A stretch of DNA of 25,315 nucleotides. Origin: CAYXVU01 sp964468725 (lineage in GTDB: Bacteria; Acidobacteriota; Blastocatellia; UBA7656). The notes beneath the pieces were generated by a model. That model saw only the letters and a program-made list of their open reading frames with translations. It searched no databases and was not told where the DNA came from. The stretch is taken from the NCBI GenBank assembly GCA_964468725.1, contig CAYXVU010000069.1:1-25315 (forward strand). The letters run 5' to 3'. Both the position numbers and the translations under genes were made by a program. The first letter of the stretch is position 1. Each line of letters begins with the position of its first letter. Shown one piece after another: positions 8,019 to 15,427 of the stretch.

Positions 8019-9113
8019 TTATCTTCTGGTTCTCACACAGTCTACTTGTGCTTCGTTGAGCACGGTTCCCAAACACTTCTGTCCGGGTAAAAGGTTGAGG
8101 GCTTCTTTCACGCTGCGCCGCGAAGTTTGATCGGCGCGGATGACGAGCAGCGTGGCGTCCATTGCCGCTGCCAGTCGTTGTGTATCTACGGCAGCAAGCG
8201 GCGCTGCATCAACGATGATGAAATCAAACTGCGGGGTCAGCCGGTTCAGCACCCCTTGCAGTTGCAGCACCGCGGGCGGCTCAGAGATCGCTGCTTGCCC
8301 GACAACGTGCGCGCTCGGCGTAGCCGCGCGGGGGCGTGTCGTCTGTGCTGCCAACCAATAGAGGCGCAAGGGTGCGATGTGCAACGCGGCTTGTTCAAAT
8401 TTCAAAGCCCCGCTTGCTACATCCGGCCAACCGGCAGGCGTTTGCAAGCCGAGCAACCCTTTAACGCCGGGGTTGATTGCCTGCGCTTCGACTAGCAAGA
8501 CGCGGCATTCACCCGCCAGCGCCCACGCCAGATTGATCGCCACAGAGGTTTTGCCTTCCCCATCACCCGCGCTTGTGATGAGAAGGGTCTTCAATTTGCG
8601 CGCCGCCGCTGTTTCCCGCACGCAGCGGGCGAGCGTATGAACGGATGCGATGACCGCCGCGTTTGCTTGCGGGTGAATGGCCAGATGTGGAGCGACCTTC
8701 AAAGCGATCAACCTGACGGCGGAGGGCTCTCCGAAAACCGGTTGGGTTGGCGAAACGACTGGCGATCTCGGCGTTGCGCGAATCATTTCGCTCAAGGAGA
8801 CGATCTCATTCTGAAGGGTCGAGTCAACCGTTTGAGGCGGCTGGGCGTTCCCAAGCTGGTTGGGGAGGACGGCCTGCCTTACGGCTATCCGACCGGCAGA
8901 AGAAGACGCGCTTGTGGTTTGACGGTCTGGCGCAAGCGACCGGCGATTCATTGCGGAGATGGCTTCGCCTGTTTGATCGAGAGGTGCGAAGGGCAGGGCT
9001 TGCTCTGAGGCAAGCGATTGCTCGGCGCGCACCCGGGGTTCAGGGCGACCGATGGTTGGCTCGTCCGCAGGAAGCTTTCCGGCTTTATTGAGTGCGATGT
9101 GAACCCGCCCCAT
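8019..9113 (-). CDS. CpsD/CapB-like P-loop protein, degenerate BY-kinase
   Basis: This 364-aa protein begins MGRVHIALNKAGK, like the N-terminus of XrtA-associated tyrosine autokinases. A poorly conserved linker of about 170 residues follows, then the P-loop domain. Walker A is intact (SAGDGEGKTS, 181-190). The A' motif is altered: VLLVEAQAINP replaces the usual LLID-x-D, so Glu209 sits at the key Asp. Walker B reads IIVDAAP (299-305) rather than DTPP. The C-terminus ends RTRR and has no tyrosine cluster, so autophosphorylation on a Tyr tail is not expected. A longer frame reaches 9257 but overlaps the upstream gene, and the MGR start fits the family. It probably partners the Wzz-like protein in controlling EPS length or export. 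Confidence 0.82.
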   Translation of the reverse strand: MGRVHIALNKAGKLPADEPTIGRPEPRVRAEQSLASEQALPFAPLDQTGEAISAMNRRSLAPDRQTTSASSSAGRIAVRQAVLPNQLGNAQPPQTVDSTLQNEIVSLSEMIRATPRSPVVSPTQPVFGEPSAVRLIALKVAPHLAIHPQANAAVIASVHTLARCVRETAAARKLKTLLITSAGDGEGKTSVAINLAWALAGECRVLLVEAQAINPGVKGLLGLQTPAGWPDVASGALKFEQAALHIAPLRLYWLAAQTTRPRAATPSAHVVGQAAISEPPAVLQLQGVLNRLTPQFDFIIVDAAPLAAVDTQRLAAAMDATLLVIRADQTSRRSVKEALNLLPGQKCLGTVLNEAQVDCVRTRR

Positions 9114-9141
9114 ATTGATCTCTGCCTGTGCAGCGCGTGCG

Positions 9142-10179
9142 CTACGGTTTGCGAATGACCCGTGAAAAGAAGCGAATGGGCGCTCTTTCAGACCCGGAAG
9201 CCGCCTCGCCTGCACCACCGGATAGGGGTGTCGGGTTGCGATGCAAGTAATGCACATTGGAAGCGGCGGACGATGGCTGACGGTCGTTGACAGCCTGCGC
9301 CAGAGTAGCTTCCGTGCGGGTCATTTGAAGTTGGGGTAGGCTGATCGGCTCGCTCTGTCGGGGCGATGTCGGCATCTCGACGAGATCAAGCTCTTCGACG
9401 ACTTCGGCGATGATGGCAGGCGTGATGCGTGCGCTCTCTTTGCTGAACCCGGTGAGCAAAGCGTTGTCGCAAATGTTATTAATGAGGCGCGGGATGCCGC
9501 CGGAGACTTGATAAATCAAGCGCATGGCCGCAGGTTCGAAGAGTTGAAAGCTCTTTGCTCCCGCGACGCGCAAGCGCCAGTTGATATACTGCCCGGTCTC
9601 CCGTTCGCTGAGCGCTTGAATCGAGCATTTCAAACTGACGCGCTGTTTGAGTTGCCGCAATTCCGGCTGCGACAATAGGGCATGCAATTCCGGCTGCCCG
9701 CACAACACGATTTGCAATAGTTTGTCTTGATTGGTTTCGAAGTTGGACAGCAACCGAATCTCTTCGAGCAGATGGGGCGGCAGCAAGTGCGCTTCGTCAA
9801 TCACCAGCACAGTGCGAAAGCCTTGCGCGTGGCGCGTCGTCAAGACATAACCGAGGGCTCGCAGCATGGCCGTCTTTGAGGCTTGCGGACGCAAGCGCAG
9901 CTCGGTTGCTAAGGCTTCGAAAAACTCTTTCGTCGAAAGCAGAGGGTTGAATAGATAGGCGGCCAGCACCGAGCGGTCGAGCGCTTGCAGCAGCGAGCGC
10001 AGCACCGTCGTCTTGCCGGTTCCCACTTCGCCGGTGGCGACGATAATGCCTTTGCCGTTTTCAATGCCGTATTGCAGATTGGCGAAGACTTCAAGAAAGC
10101 TATCCGTGCGAAACAGGTATTTCGGATCGGGCGAGAGCCGAAAGGGAATGTCGCTTAGTTGGTAAAACTCTCTATACAT
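9142..10179 (-). CDS. ExeA/GspA-like AAA ATPase of XrtA-type EPS loci
   Basis: This 345-aa protein opens MYREFYQLSDIPFRLSPDPK, the signature start of ExeA-type ATPases. Walker A is GEVGTGKTT (50-58), Walker B is VLVIDEAHLL (124-133), and an IVLCGQPEL sensor segment follows. The ATPase core ends near residue 270 with GGIPRLINNICDNALL. The C-terminal 70 residues are low-complexity. It lacks the peptidoglycan-binding domain of full ExeA. Homologues sit in XrtA/PEP-CTERM EPS clusters, where their exact job is not established. The start has AGAGGT five bases upstream. It sits between the Wzz-like and CpsD-like genes, with gaps of 54 and 28 bp. Confidence 0.88.
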   Translation of the reverse strand: MYREFYQLSDIPFRLSPDPKYLFRTDSFLEVFANLQYGIENGKGIIVATGEVGTGKTTVLRSLLQALDRSVLAAYLFNPLLSTKEFFEALATELRLRPQASKTAMLRALGYVLTTRHAQGFRTVLVIDEAHLLPPHLLEEIRLLSNFETNQDKLLQIVLCGQPELHALLSQPELRQLKQRVSLKCSIQALSERETGQYINWRLRVAGAKSFQLFEPAAMRLIYQVSGGIPRLINNICDNALLTGFSKESARITPAIIAEVVEELDLVEMPTSPRQSEPISLPQLQMTRTEATLAQAVNDRQPSSAASNVHYLHRNPTPLSGGAGEAASGSERAPIRFFSRVIRKP

Positions 10180-10233
10180 GGTTGACCTCTAATCTTCTGA
10201 CGATTGAGTGAAATACCCAATCGCCTCCGCATT

Positions 10234-11808
10234 TCACGGGCTGCCGAGAGCGGACAACAGGTTCGTAACCAGCAATAGCTCGCTGAGCGCAACGATTGCG
10301 ACAAACGCCACAACGGCTCCGAGCGCCCATCGGATGCGTTGTCGCTCGACGCGACGGTATCGTTCGGAATCCGAAATCATTTGTGGAATGGCGGCCAGCA
10401 CCGGCAAATTAGTGAGTTGTTGCGCGTCGCGGGCGCTGTGAATGGTCGCCACGCGAAAGACCTCGATGACGAACGCGAGCGCGAGGCCGATCAGCCCACC
10501 GGCAACCGCTGCAATCAGCCAAACCCAAGTATGCGGCACCCGATTTTGCGGGCGCGCCGGGCACGCTTCTTGAACAAGCCGATAGACGATGGCGGGCGTC
10601 GGATCAGGGGTTGCTGGCGCGGCTTCCAGTTGCGCCCGCGCCGTCTGATGTCGGGCTTTGAGGCTGACGTACTCCCTGACGATCTTGTTGACGATCTTGA
10701 CGAGCCCCGCAGGACGAGATGGAGTCGGCACAGCAGGGGGGGTTGGCATCGTCGTAGCTGCGGGTTGGCGGTTGAAGGCACGAGTGACGAGATCGAGATC
10801 GAGCTTGAGGCGATTCCGCTCCGACTCCAGAGCGCGCAATTCGCGCAGCTCGGTCGCAGGCGCAGCGTCATCATTGACTTGCTGACGCACCTCTGCCATC
10901 TGGCGTTCGAGGGCGGCGATCTGGTCGCTGAGAACAATGACGCGCGGATGCTTTTCGGTGAGCCCCTGACGATTAAGCAAGTTATCGCGTTGCCCTTGTA
11001 ATTCGGCGCGGCGGGTGAGCAGGGCTGCATAGGTTGGGTTGTTCAGAGCGTTGTCGCTCTTCTTTTTCTGCTCGATGAGTTGCCGCTGAGCAATCAGCCG
11101 CTGATCGAGGTCTGCCAGTTGGCGTTCCAGTTTGTAGCGTTGATCGCTAAGGCTTTCATCGGTTGCTTGCTGAGGGCGCTCGACTGGCGGATTGGGGGCG
11201 GCGTGGCGCGCTACCGCAGGCGCGAGGGGGGCGTCTTCTCTCAGTTTGAGCAGTTGCGGATTCTTCTCTTCTAACTCTTGAATGCGGGTTTCCAGTTCGG
11301 CAACTTCCTGGCGCAGAGCTGTAGCTGCCGGTTGGGAGGCAGTCAGAGCGACGGGCGCGCTCACAATAAGCGCTTGTTCGGCAAAGGCTGCGGCCATCTG
11401 TTGAGCGACTTGCGGGTCAGCAGCGACACAGGTGAGCATCAGAGTATCAGCAGAGGGCGAATGGCGCGTGATGCTCAAATCGCGTCGCAGCAGTTCAACT
11501 GCCGATTCGCGGTCCAGTAGCTGGTCAGGGATATTGCGCTTGAGAGCAACCTTTTGCAGCGCCTCTTCCACCGGCACAGGCTGTATGAGTCGTTGATAGA
11601 GTGCCGCGACCGTTGAGTCGTCGAGCATTGCAGGCTGTTGAGAAGAGGTGAGTTCAACTCTCAGGAGAGCTTTCGATTCGTAACGCACGGGCAATTGCTG
11701 GCTGGCAAGGATGGCAGCCAACAGAGAGACGGCCATTGTCGTTAAGATGAGTAGTTTGTGGCGGCTCAATCTAGGCCACAAATCGGCTGTGAGGTTGAAG
11801 CGATCCAT
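10234..11808 (-). CDS. Wzz/GumC-like EPS chain-length determinant
   Basis: This 524-aa inner-membrane protein has a membrane segment near residues 17-36. A periplasmic Wzz-type beta/alpha region follows (YESKALLRVEL), then a long coiled coil at about 150-330 rich in Glu, Arg, Leu and Gln. Two more hydrophobic segments lie near the C-terminus (VWLIAAVAGGLIGLALAFV, and RWALGAVVAFVAIVALS). It carries no kinase domain; the P-loop partner is encoded separately. Proteins of this family set EPS chain length and bridge synthesis to export. The frame is open to 12039, but the ATG at 11808 precedes a typical cytosolic head and has AAAGGT upstream, so that start is used. It is the first gene of the operon. 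Confidence 0.85.
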   Translation of the reverse strand: MDRFNLTADLWPRLSRHKLLILTTMAVSLLAAILASQQLPVRYESKALLRVELTSSQQPAMLDDSTVAALYQRLIQPVPVEEALQKVALKRNIPDQLLDRESAVELLRRDLSITRHSPSADTLMLTCVAADPQVAQQMAAAFAEQALIVSAPVALTASQPAATALRQEVAELETRIQELEEKNPQLLKLREDAPLAPAVARHAAPNPPVERPQQATDESLSDQRYKLERQLADLDQRLIAQRQLIEQKKKSDNALNNPTYAALLTRRAELQGQRDNLLNRQGLTEKHPRVIVLSDQIAALERQMAEVRQQVNDDAAPATELRELRALESERNRLKLDLDLVTRAFNRQPAATTMPTPPAVPTPSRPAGLVKIVNKIVREYVSLKARHQTARAQLEAAPATPDPTPAIVYRLVQEACPARPQNRVPHTWVWLIAAVAGGLIGLALAFVIEVFRVATIHSARDAQQLTNLPVLAAIPQMISDSERYRRVERQRIRWALGAVVAFVAIVALSELLLVTNLLSALGSP

Positions 11809-12401
11809 CGTTACCTTTTCCAGTTTCTGGCGAACTGGTTTTCGGGGCGTCGAATCAAACGTTGCGCTTCTGTGCAAACAAACGAAGTAGCGCAAAGGGT
11901 GATTCGCGCTACCCCGCACAAAGAAGCATGTTGTTTCACCTGCAAAAAATGCCGAATCCCGCAGAGCTTCCAGAAATTTATGGGCAGACGATCCCCTGAG
12001 CAGGGTACTTGTCGGGCGTACGCCTCTGCCGGTTGTCAACGCCTGACCTCGAAGCAGAGCAGCCGCGTGAAGCGAAAATGCTCTCCCTTACTCGGAGGCG
12101 CAAGAGAGGCAGAGTCAAGTTACCATTGACCCTTGATTTCCTCATCTGCGTGGCAAATTAAACTGTTGACACTGGCGCGCCCTTGTCCTATAAACGACCC
12201 GAAGCGAATCACTGCTCCCTACGTGCAGAAAGCGGCTGACAGCAATATAGAACAGATCACCAATCCGTCAGATTGCCGCGATGTGCTCCCCGCCGATTGC
12301 CCCTAAAGCATCTGCTACCTTGCCGAAATGAAGAGGGGTTTCTCGAACCGAGATGTCACCGTTTCGCCTCCCATTGGCATGAAAATAAAAGGAATCTTTA
12401 T
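11809..12401. other. Divergent control region between EPS operon and LuxR gene
   Basis: No gene is seen in these 593 bases. GTAGCGC (11887-11893) faces GCGCTAC (11906-11912) in what would be the leader of the EPS operon, a candidate operator or RNA stem. The promoter for the rightward LuxR gene lies at 12166-12194. I could not find a convincing sigma-70 promoter for the leftward EPS operon, which may use another sigma factor. Confidence 0.5.
12166..12194 (+). promoter_or_regulatory. Near-consensus sigma-70 promoter for the PAS-LuxR gene
   Basis: TTGACA (12166-12171) and TATAAA (12189-12194) are separated by exactly 17 bases. Transcription would begin near 12201, giving a leader of about 200 bases before the ATG at 12402. 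Confidence 0.7.
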
Positions 12402-13022
12402 ATGATTGCTCAGGGGTCATATATGTCCTCGACTATAGAGTTGCCCGTCAGTATGAACATCAACCGGCTGGATAGCCTGGCGGCGGCACTCGAAGAGATT
12501 GACGAGGGCGTGGTCTTTCTTAACGCGGATGGCCAATTGATCTGGCACAATCGCGCTTTCGACCGCTTGTTGGTGGAAAACCGCGAAGGCCATTTACTAG
12601 TGGCCGCCGTCATCGAATTTGCTGCCGACTTTTTTGATGCCTTCGCGCATACAGCCGACTTTCAAGATGAGATCGGCCCCGCCGTGCGTCCCGTCACGGT
12701 CGGGCGTATCGCGCACGAGCTATATGCCACCCTCATGCCCAAAGGCATGTTGGGAGCCGAGAATTATCTGCTCTGCATCGTCAAACGTTCGGCTTCGCCA
12801 TGGGCGAGCTATGAAGAGCGGCTTCGTCAGACCTGGGGGCTTACGGAGCGCGAAGCCCAAGTCGCCGTCGAATGCCTGCGCGGTAAAAAGAATTTGGAGA
12901 TCGCCGAGCAACTTCACATCAGTGTTGAAACCGTTAATAAACACCTTGATCGCGTCTATCAGAAAGCCAATGTGCGCGGGCGCGCAGAGTTGGCGAGCCG
13001 TTTGCTCGATAGCGGGCATTAA
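12402..13022 (+). CDS. PAS-LuxR transcription regulator
   Basis: This 206-aa regulator has an N-terminal PAS-like sensor (about residues 25-125; EEIDEGVVFLNADGQLIWHN is the typical PAS opening). The C-terminal LuxR/GerE HTH spans about 140-200, with LTEREAQVAVECLRGKKNLE starting it and HISVETVNKHLDRVYQKANV as the recognition region. No response-regulator receiver domain is present, so the signal is likely bound directly or relayed by a partner. The ATG at 12402 has AAAAGGA eight bases upstream; the open frame before it is not gene-like, and a second ATG at 12423 is less well placed. It is transcribed away from the EPS operon from a shared control region, so it is a candidate EPS regulator (inference). 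Confidence 0.85.
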   Translation: MIAQGSYMSSTIELPVSMNINRLDSLAAALEEIDEGVVFLNADGQLIWHNRAFDRLLVENREGHLLVAAVIEFAADFFDAFAHTADFQDEIGPAVRPVTVGRIAHELYATLMPKGMLGAENYLLCIVKRSASPWASYEERLRQTWGLTEREAQVAVECLRGKKNLEIAEQLHISVETVNKHLDRVYQKANVRGRAELASRLLDSGH

Positions 13023-13047
13023 CTTGCCGCCGTTTGGTTGTGATACA

Positions 13048-13083
13048 GAGTCGGGGCACGGGTGACCGTGCCCGATTCGTTTT
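13048..13083 (+). terminator. Rho-independent terminator after the PAS-LuxR gene
   Basis: A GC-rich stem pairs 13048-13061 with 13066-13078, about 13 bp with one G-U pair and one bulged G. It is closed by a GTGA tetraloop and followed by TTTT at 13080-13083. It sits 26 bases after the LuxR stop. Confidence 0.7.
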
Positions 13084-13127
13084 CGAACGCTTGCGCGCCT
13101 GCAAGCAAAGGCTTATTGTTTAGCCGC

Positions 13128-13397
13128 ATGGTCATCGAAAAAGCCACTCAAACCGTCTTCACACCGCTAGAAGACACGACCGCCGTACTCCTGAATGTTA
13201 AGACTTTGGCCTATTACAAACTCAATCACACGGGCGCGGTGATTTGGCAAGAAGTGGAAAAATGGCAAGTGCTGGCCTTTGATGACTTGCTGCGCGCGGT
13301 CTGCGAAACCCTTTCCGTCAGTGAAGACGAAGCCCGTCCATACCTGCATCAATTTGTCGCCTCCCTTGAAGGCCTCAACTTCATTCAGACTTCGTAA
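13128..13397 (+). CDS. PqqD-like small protein (RiPP-recognition-element fold)
   Basis: This 89-aa protein fits the PqqD family. AVLLNVKTLAYYKLNHTGAV is the conserved 'Ld..tg.y..LN.tga.iW' block, followed by helices and a closing LEGLNFI. PqqD domains bind leader peptides of ribosomal peptides and hand them to modifying enzymes. Here no precursor peptide, radical SAM maturase or peptidase is adjacent. PqqD-like proteins also accompany HPr-kinase-related genes near EPS/XrtA loci, which would suit this neighbourhood, but no such kinase is visible. The ATG at 13128 is preferred over an upstream start at 13062 that lies inside the terminator. There is no clear ribosome binding site. Confidence 0.75.
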   Translation: MVIEKATQTVFTPLEDTTAVLLNVKTLAYYKLNHTGAVIWQEVEKWQVLAFDDLLRAVCETLSVSEDEARPYLHQFVASLEGLNFIQTS

Positions 13398-13639
13398 CCA
13401 AGCGCGTGCCGTGCGGCTGGTTGTGCTCAAGAAAAAATCTTCTGCCGCAGGAATAATTCGCCAAGCGGCTGAGTAGATACTGATGAAGCCATTGCTTCAG
13501 ACCCATGGGCTGTAGCAAGCAAGATAATTTTCTGTAACCGCCACGCCAAGCCGCAGGATTTCGGAATAGAATGGAGCGCCAAGCGGATTTACCGAAAGAG
13601 AGAGTTGGGTAAAGAAGAACTGAGGACAGTTTGGCGGAT

Positions 13640-14173
13640 ATGGCATCACAAGAACGCTTGCACGAGTTCGAGCGAGAAGCCTTGAACCATCTGGACGCCT
13701 TGACGGCGGCAGCAACCCGCATCACCGGGCGGCGGCAGGAGGCGGAAGATGTTGTGCAAGAGACCTATTTGCGCGCATGGCGCTACTTCGACTCCTTCGT
13801 AAAAGGGTCGAATGCGCGCGCCTGGCTGTTTCGCATTATGTTCAACGTCATCAACAACCGAAAGGGCAAGCAGGCGAAGTTGTCGGAGGTGTCGCTCGAA
13901 CCCGAAGACGGGCGCGAAGCGCAATTCAGCAACGTGGTCGCTTTCGACCCGCTCAAGCAGATCGAAGGACACGAAGTGCTGGATGCCACCAAGCGGCTGC
14001 CCGAAGAGTATCGCACGGCTTTGTGGCTGGTCGTCGTCGAAGAGTTCTCTTACAAAGAAGCCGCAGAGGTGTTGAATGTGCCGATTGGCACGATTATGTC
14101 ACGCTTGCATCGCGCGCGCCGCGAGTTGCGCAAATTGTTGACAGGCGATCAACCGCGCAATGCGACCGCATAA
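13640..14173 (+). CDS. ECF sigma factor (RpoE-like)
   Basis: This protein of about 177 aa has the two domains of an extracytoplasmic-function sigma factor. Sigma2 includes RQEAEDVVQETYLRAWRYFD and NARAWLFRIMFNVINNRKGK. Sigma4 starts LPEEYRTALWLVVVEEFSYK and has the HTH around AAEVLNVPIGTIMSRLHRAR. A highly charged linker joins them. The ATG at 13640 is used; a TTG at 13631 (three residues longer) lies 4-5 bases after GAGGA and is an equally possible start. The gene for a zinc-finger anti-sigma factor follows after 47 bp, so the pair forms one signalling unit. Its target promoters are not recognisable here. Confidence 0.92.
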   Translation: MASQERLHEFEREALNHLDALTAAATRITGRRQEAEDVVQETYLRAWRYFDSFVKGSNARAWLFRIMFNVINNRKGKQAKLSEVSLEPEDGREAQFSNVVAFDPLKQIEGHEVLDATKRLPEEYRTALWLVVVEEFSYKEAAEVLNVPIGTIMSRLHRARRELRKLLTGDQPRNATA

Positions 14174-14220
14174 GGGCGCAGCCCCGTTTGGCTCTGTAGA
14201 CCAAGGCGGCTGGAAAATCT

Positions 14221-14976
14221 ATGAACTGTGTGGAAGTAAAGATCATTCTTCAGTTGTACCTGGATAACGAACTGAGCACGCGCGAAACGTTAGACGTGCA
14301 GACGCACTTGGACGAATGCTCGGCCTGCGCGCAGTTGCTGGCCGACTTCAACCGACAGGATGAGTTATTGCGTCAAGCGGCGCGCGCCGAAATCACCGAG
14401 CAAAGCCAATTGCGCGCCGGTATTCTGGCCGCCTTGCGACAACCGGCTGCCCCGCCGCGTCAACGGTCATGGTGGCTGTATTCGCGGCGATGGGCAGCGG
14501 CGGCAGCGGCGCTGCTGATGGTCATCGCCGCGTTGCTCTGGAACTCCCTGATTCCGGGTATCAATGAAAAAGTTTATGCAGCCGCAGTAGCCGATCACGC
14601 CGATCATTGCACGCTTGATAAATTATCGTTGGCTGTCACCGGTGCAAACGAGCTTGATCGGCTCTGCGCCCTATACGGCAAGCTGGCAAAGACGCCCGAC
14701 CTGTCAGCTTTCGGGTTTGCCAACCCGCACGCCAAAGAGTGCGCCCTCAACGGCGCGCCCACTCTGCATCTGATCTTTTACGACGCCGCACAGCAACCTC
14801 TATCGGTCTTTTTGCGCGTTCACCAAACGGATTTTGCCGCGCCGGAGTTGCGCACTACAACCCGTGCGGCGTACCACATTGCTTCGGCCTCACAGGCCGG
14901 TATTGACCTGCTAGTCGTTTCGGAAATTGATGACGCGCAACTTCGGAAGATCACGCAAGCCATCTTGCAACCGTGA
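14221..14976 (+). CDS. Membrane zinc-finger anti-sigma factor
   Basis: This 251-aa protein has an N-terminal anti-sigma zinc finger (C3, H29-x3-C33-x2-C36) that would hold the partner sigma factor in the cytosol. One membrane helix lies at about 90-107. The C-terminal periplasmic domain of about 140 residues carries clustered ligands: H126-x2-H129-C130, C149, and H170-x3-C174. Similar His/Cys sets in other anti-sigma factors suggest metal or redox sensing (inference). The gene lies directly behind the ECF sigma gene, the usual order for a cognate pair. There is no site-1 protease nearby. Confidence 0.88.
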   Translation: MNCVEVKIILQLYLDNELSTRETLDVQTHLDECSACAQLLADFNRQDELLRQAARAEITEQSQLRAGILAALRQPAAPPRQRSWWLYSRRWAAAAAALLMVIAALLWNSLIPGINEKVYAAAVADHADHCTLDKLSLAVTGANELDRLCALYGKLAKTPDLSAFGFANPHAKECALNGAPTLHLIFYDAAQQPLSVFLRVHQTDFAAPELRTTTRAAYHIASASQAGIDLLVVSEIDDAQLRKITQAILQP

Positions 14977-15239
14977 GCCGCAGCCTGCGGTTGCGCTTTA
15001 CAACCAGCCTGCTGAACGTCCTTTCGACTCCTCGCACAAAACGAAGTCGCCACAGGCGGTTAGCGTGCGATGGGGCTTCGGTGGGCAGTCGTTCGGCGGG
15101 CTGATGCTTACCCCTGCTGCTAACCTTCGCCCGCCTCGCTAACTCTCTTCGTCGTCAGGTCGGAAGTTGTTCTGCGTCCAATGCCGCCGTGAAGCGCGTA
15201 ACCCGACAGAGCAAAGACGCCCGCCCACCGCGTTGTTTG
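14977..15239. other. Structured intergenic region before the SBP-OmpA operon
   Basis: No convincing gene is present. CCGCA/TGCGG (14978-14982 and 14986-14990) is a small stem just after the anti-sigma stop and may help termination. A larger imperfect inverted repeat covers 15054-15136: GGTTAGC at 15058-15064 pairs with GCTAACC at 15119-15125, with an inner GGGG/CCCC pair. An ORF at 15189-15410 is not believed, because it runs across the promoter at 15240-15269. Confidence 0.4.
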
Positions 15240-15269
15240 TTTACACTAAGCAAGACGCGTGCTTATAAT
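15240..15269 (+). promoter_or_regulatory. Sigma-70 promoter of the SBP-OmpA/ABC operon
   Basis: TTTACA (15240-15245) and a perfect TATAAT (15264-15269) are 18 bases apart. Transcription would start near 15276 and leave a leader of about 150 bases before the ATG at 15428. Confidence 0.65.
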
Positions 15270-15427
15270 ACGGCTGCCCGCTACGTCCGGCGTGCACGCC
15301 TGACTGTGAGCCTTGATGTCGGTACGCAGGTGAAGTCGAATGCGCGGGCTATGCCCCGTCATTTGCACAGCAGTCAATCATCAATTCTGAATGTTTCTAC
15401 GAATTTGTGAATCATTAGGAGGCAAGT

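Noticed and set aside
12273..12401. N-terminal extension of the PAS-LuxR protein
   Set aside because: Cys/Arg-rich unlike the family, and the ATG at 12402 has a well-spaced AAAAGGA site.
15054..15136. Possible integron attC site because of GTTAGC/GCTAAC ends
   Set aside because: In attC the ends read in the opposite order (TAAC first, GTTA last); no integrase or cassette array is present.
15189..15410. 73-aa rightward ORF before the SBP-OmpA gene
   Set aside because: It spans the TTTACA/TATAAT promoter and is rich in Arg/Ser with no domain; non-coding is more likely.
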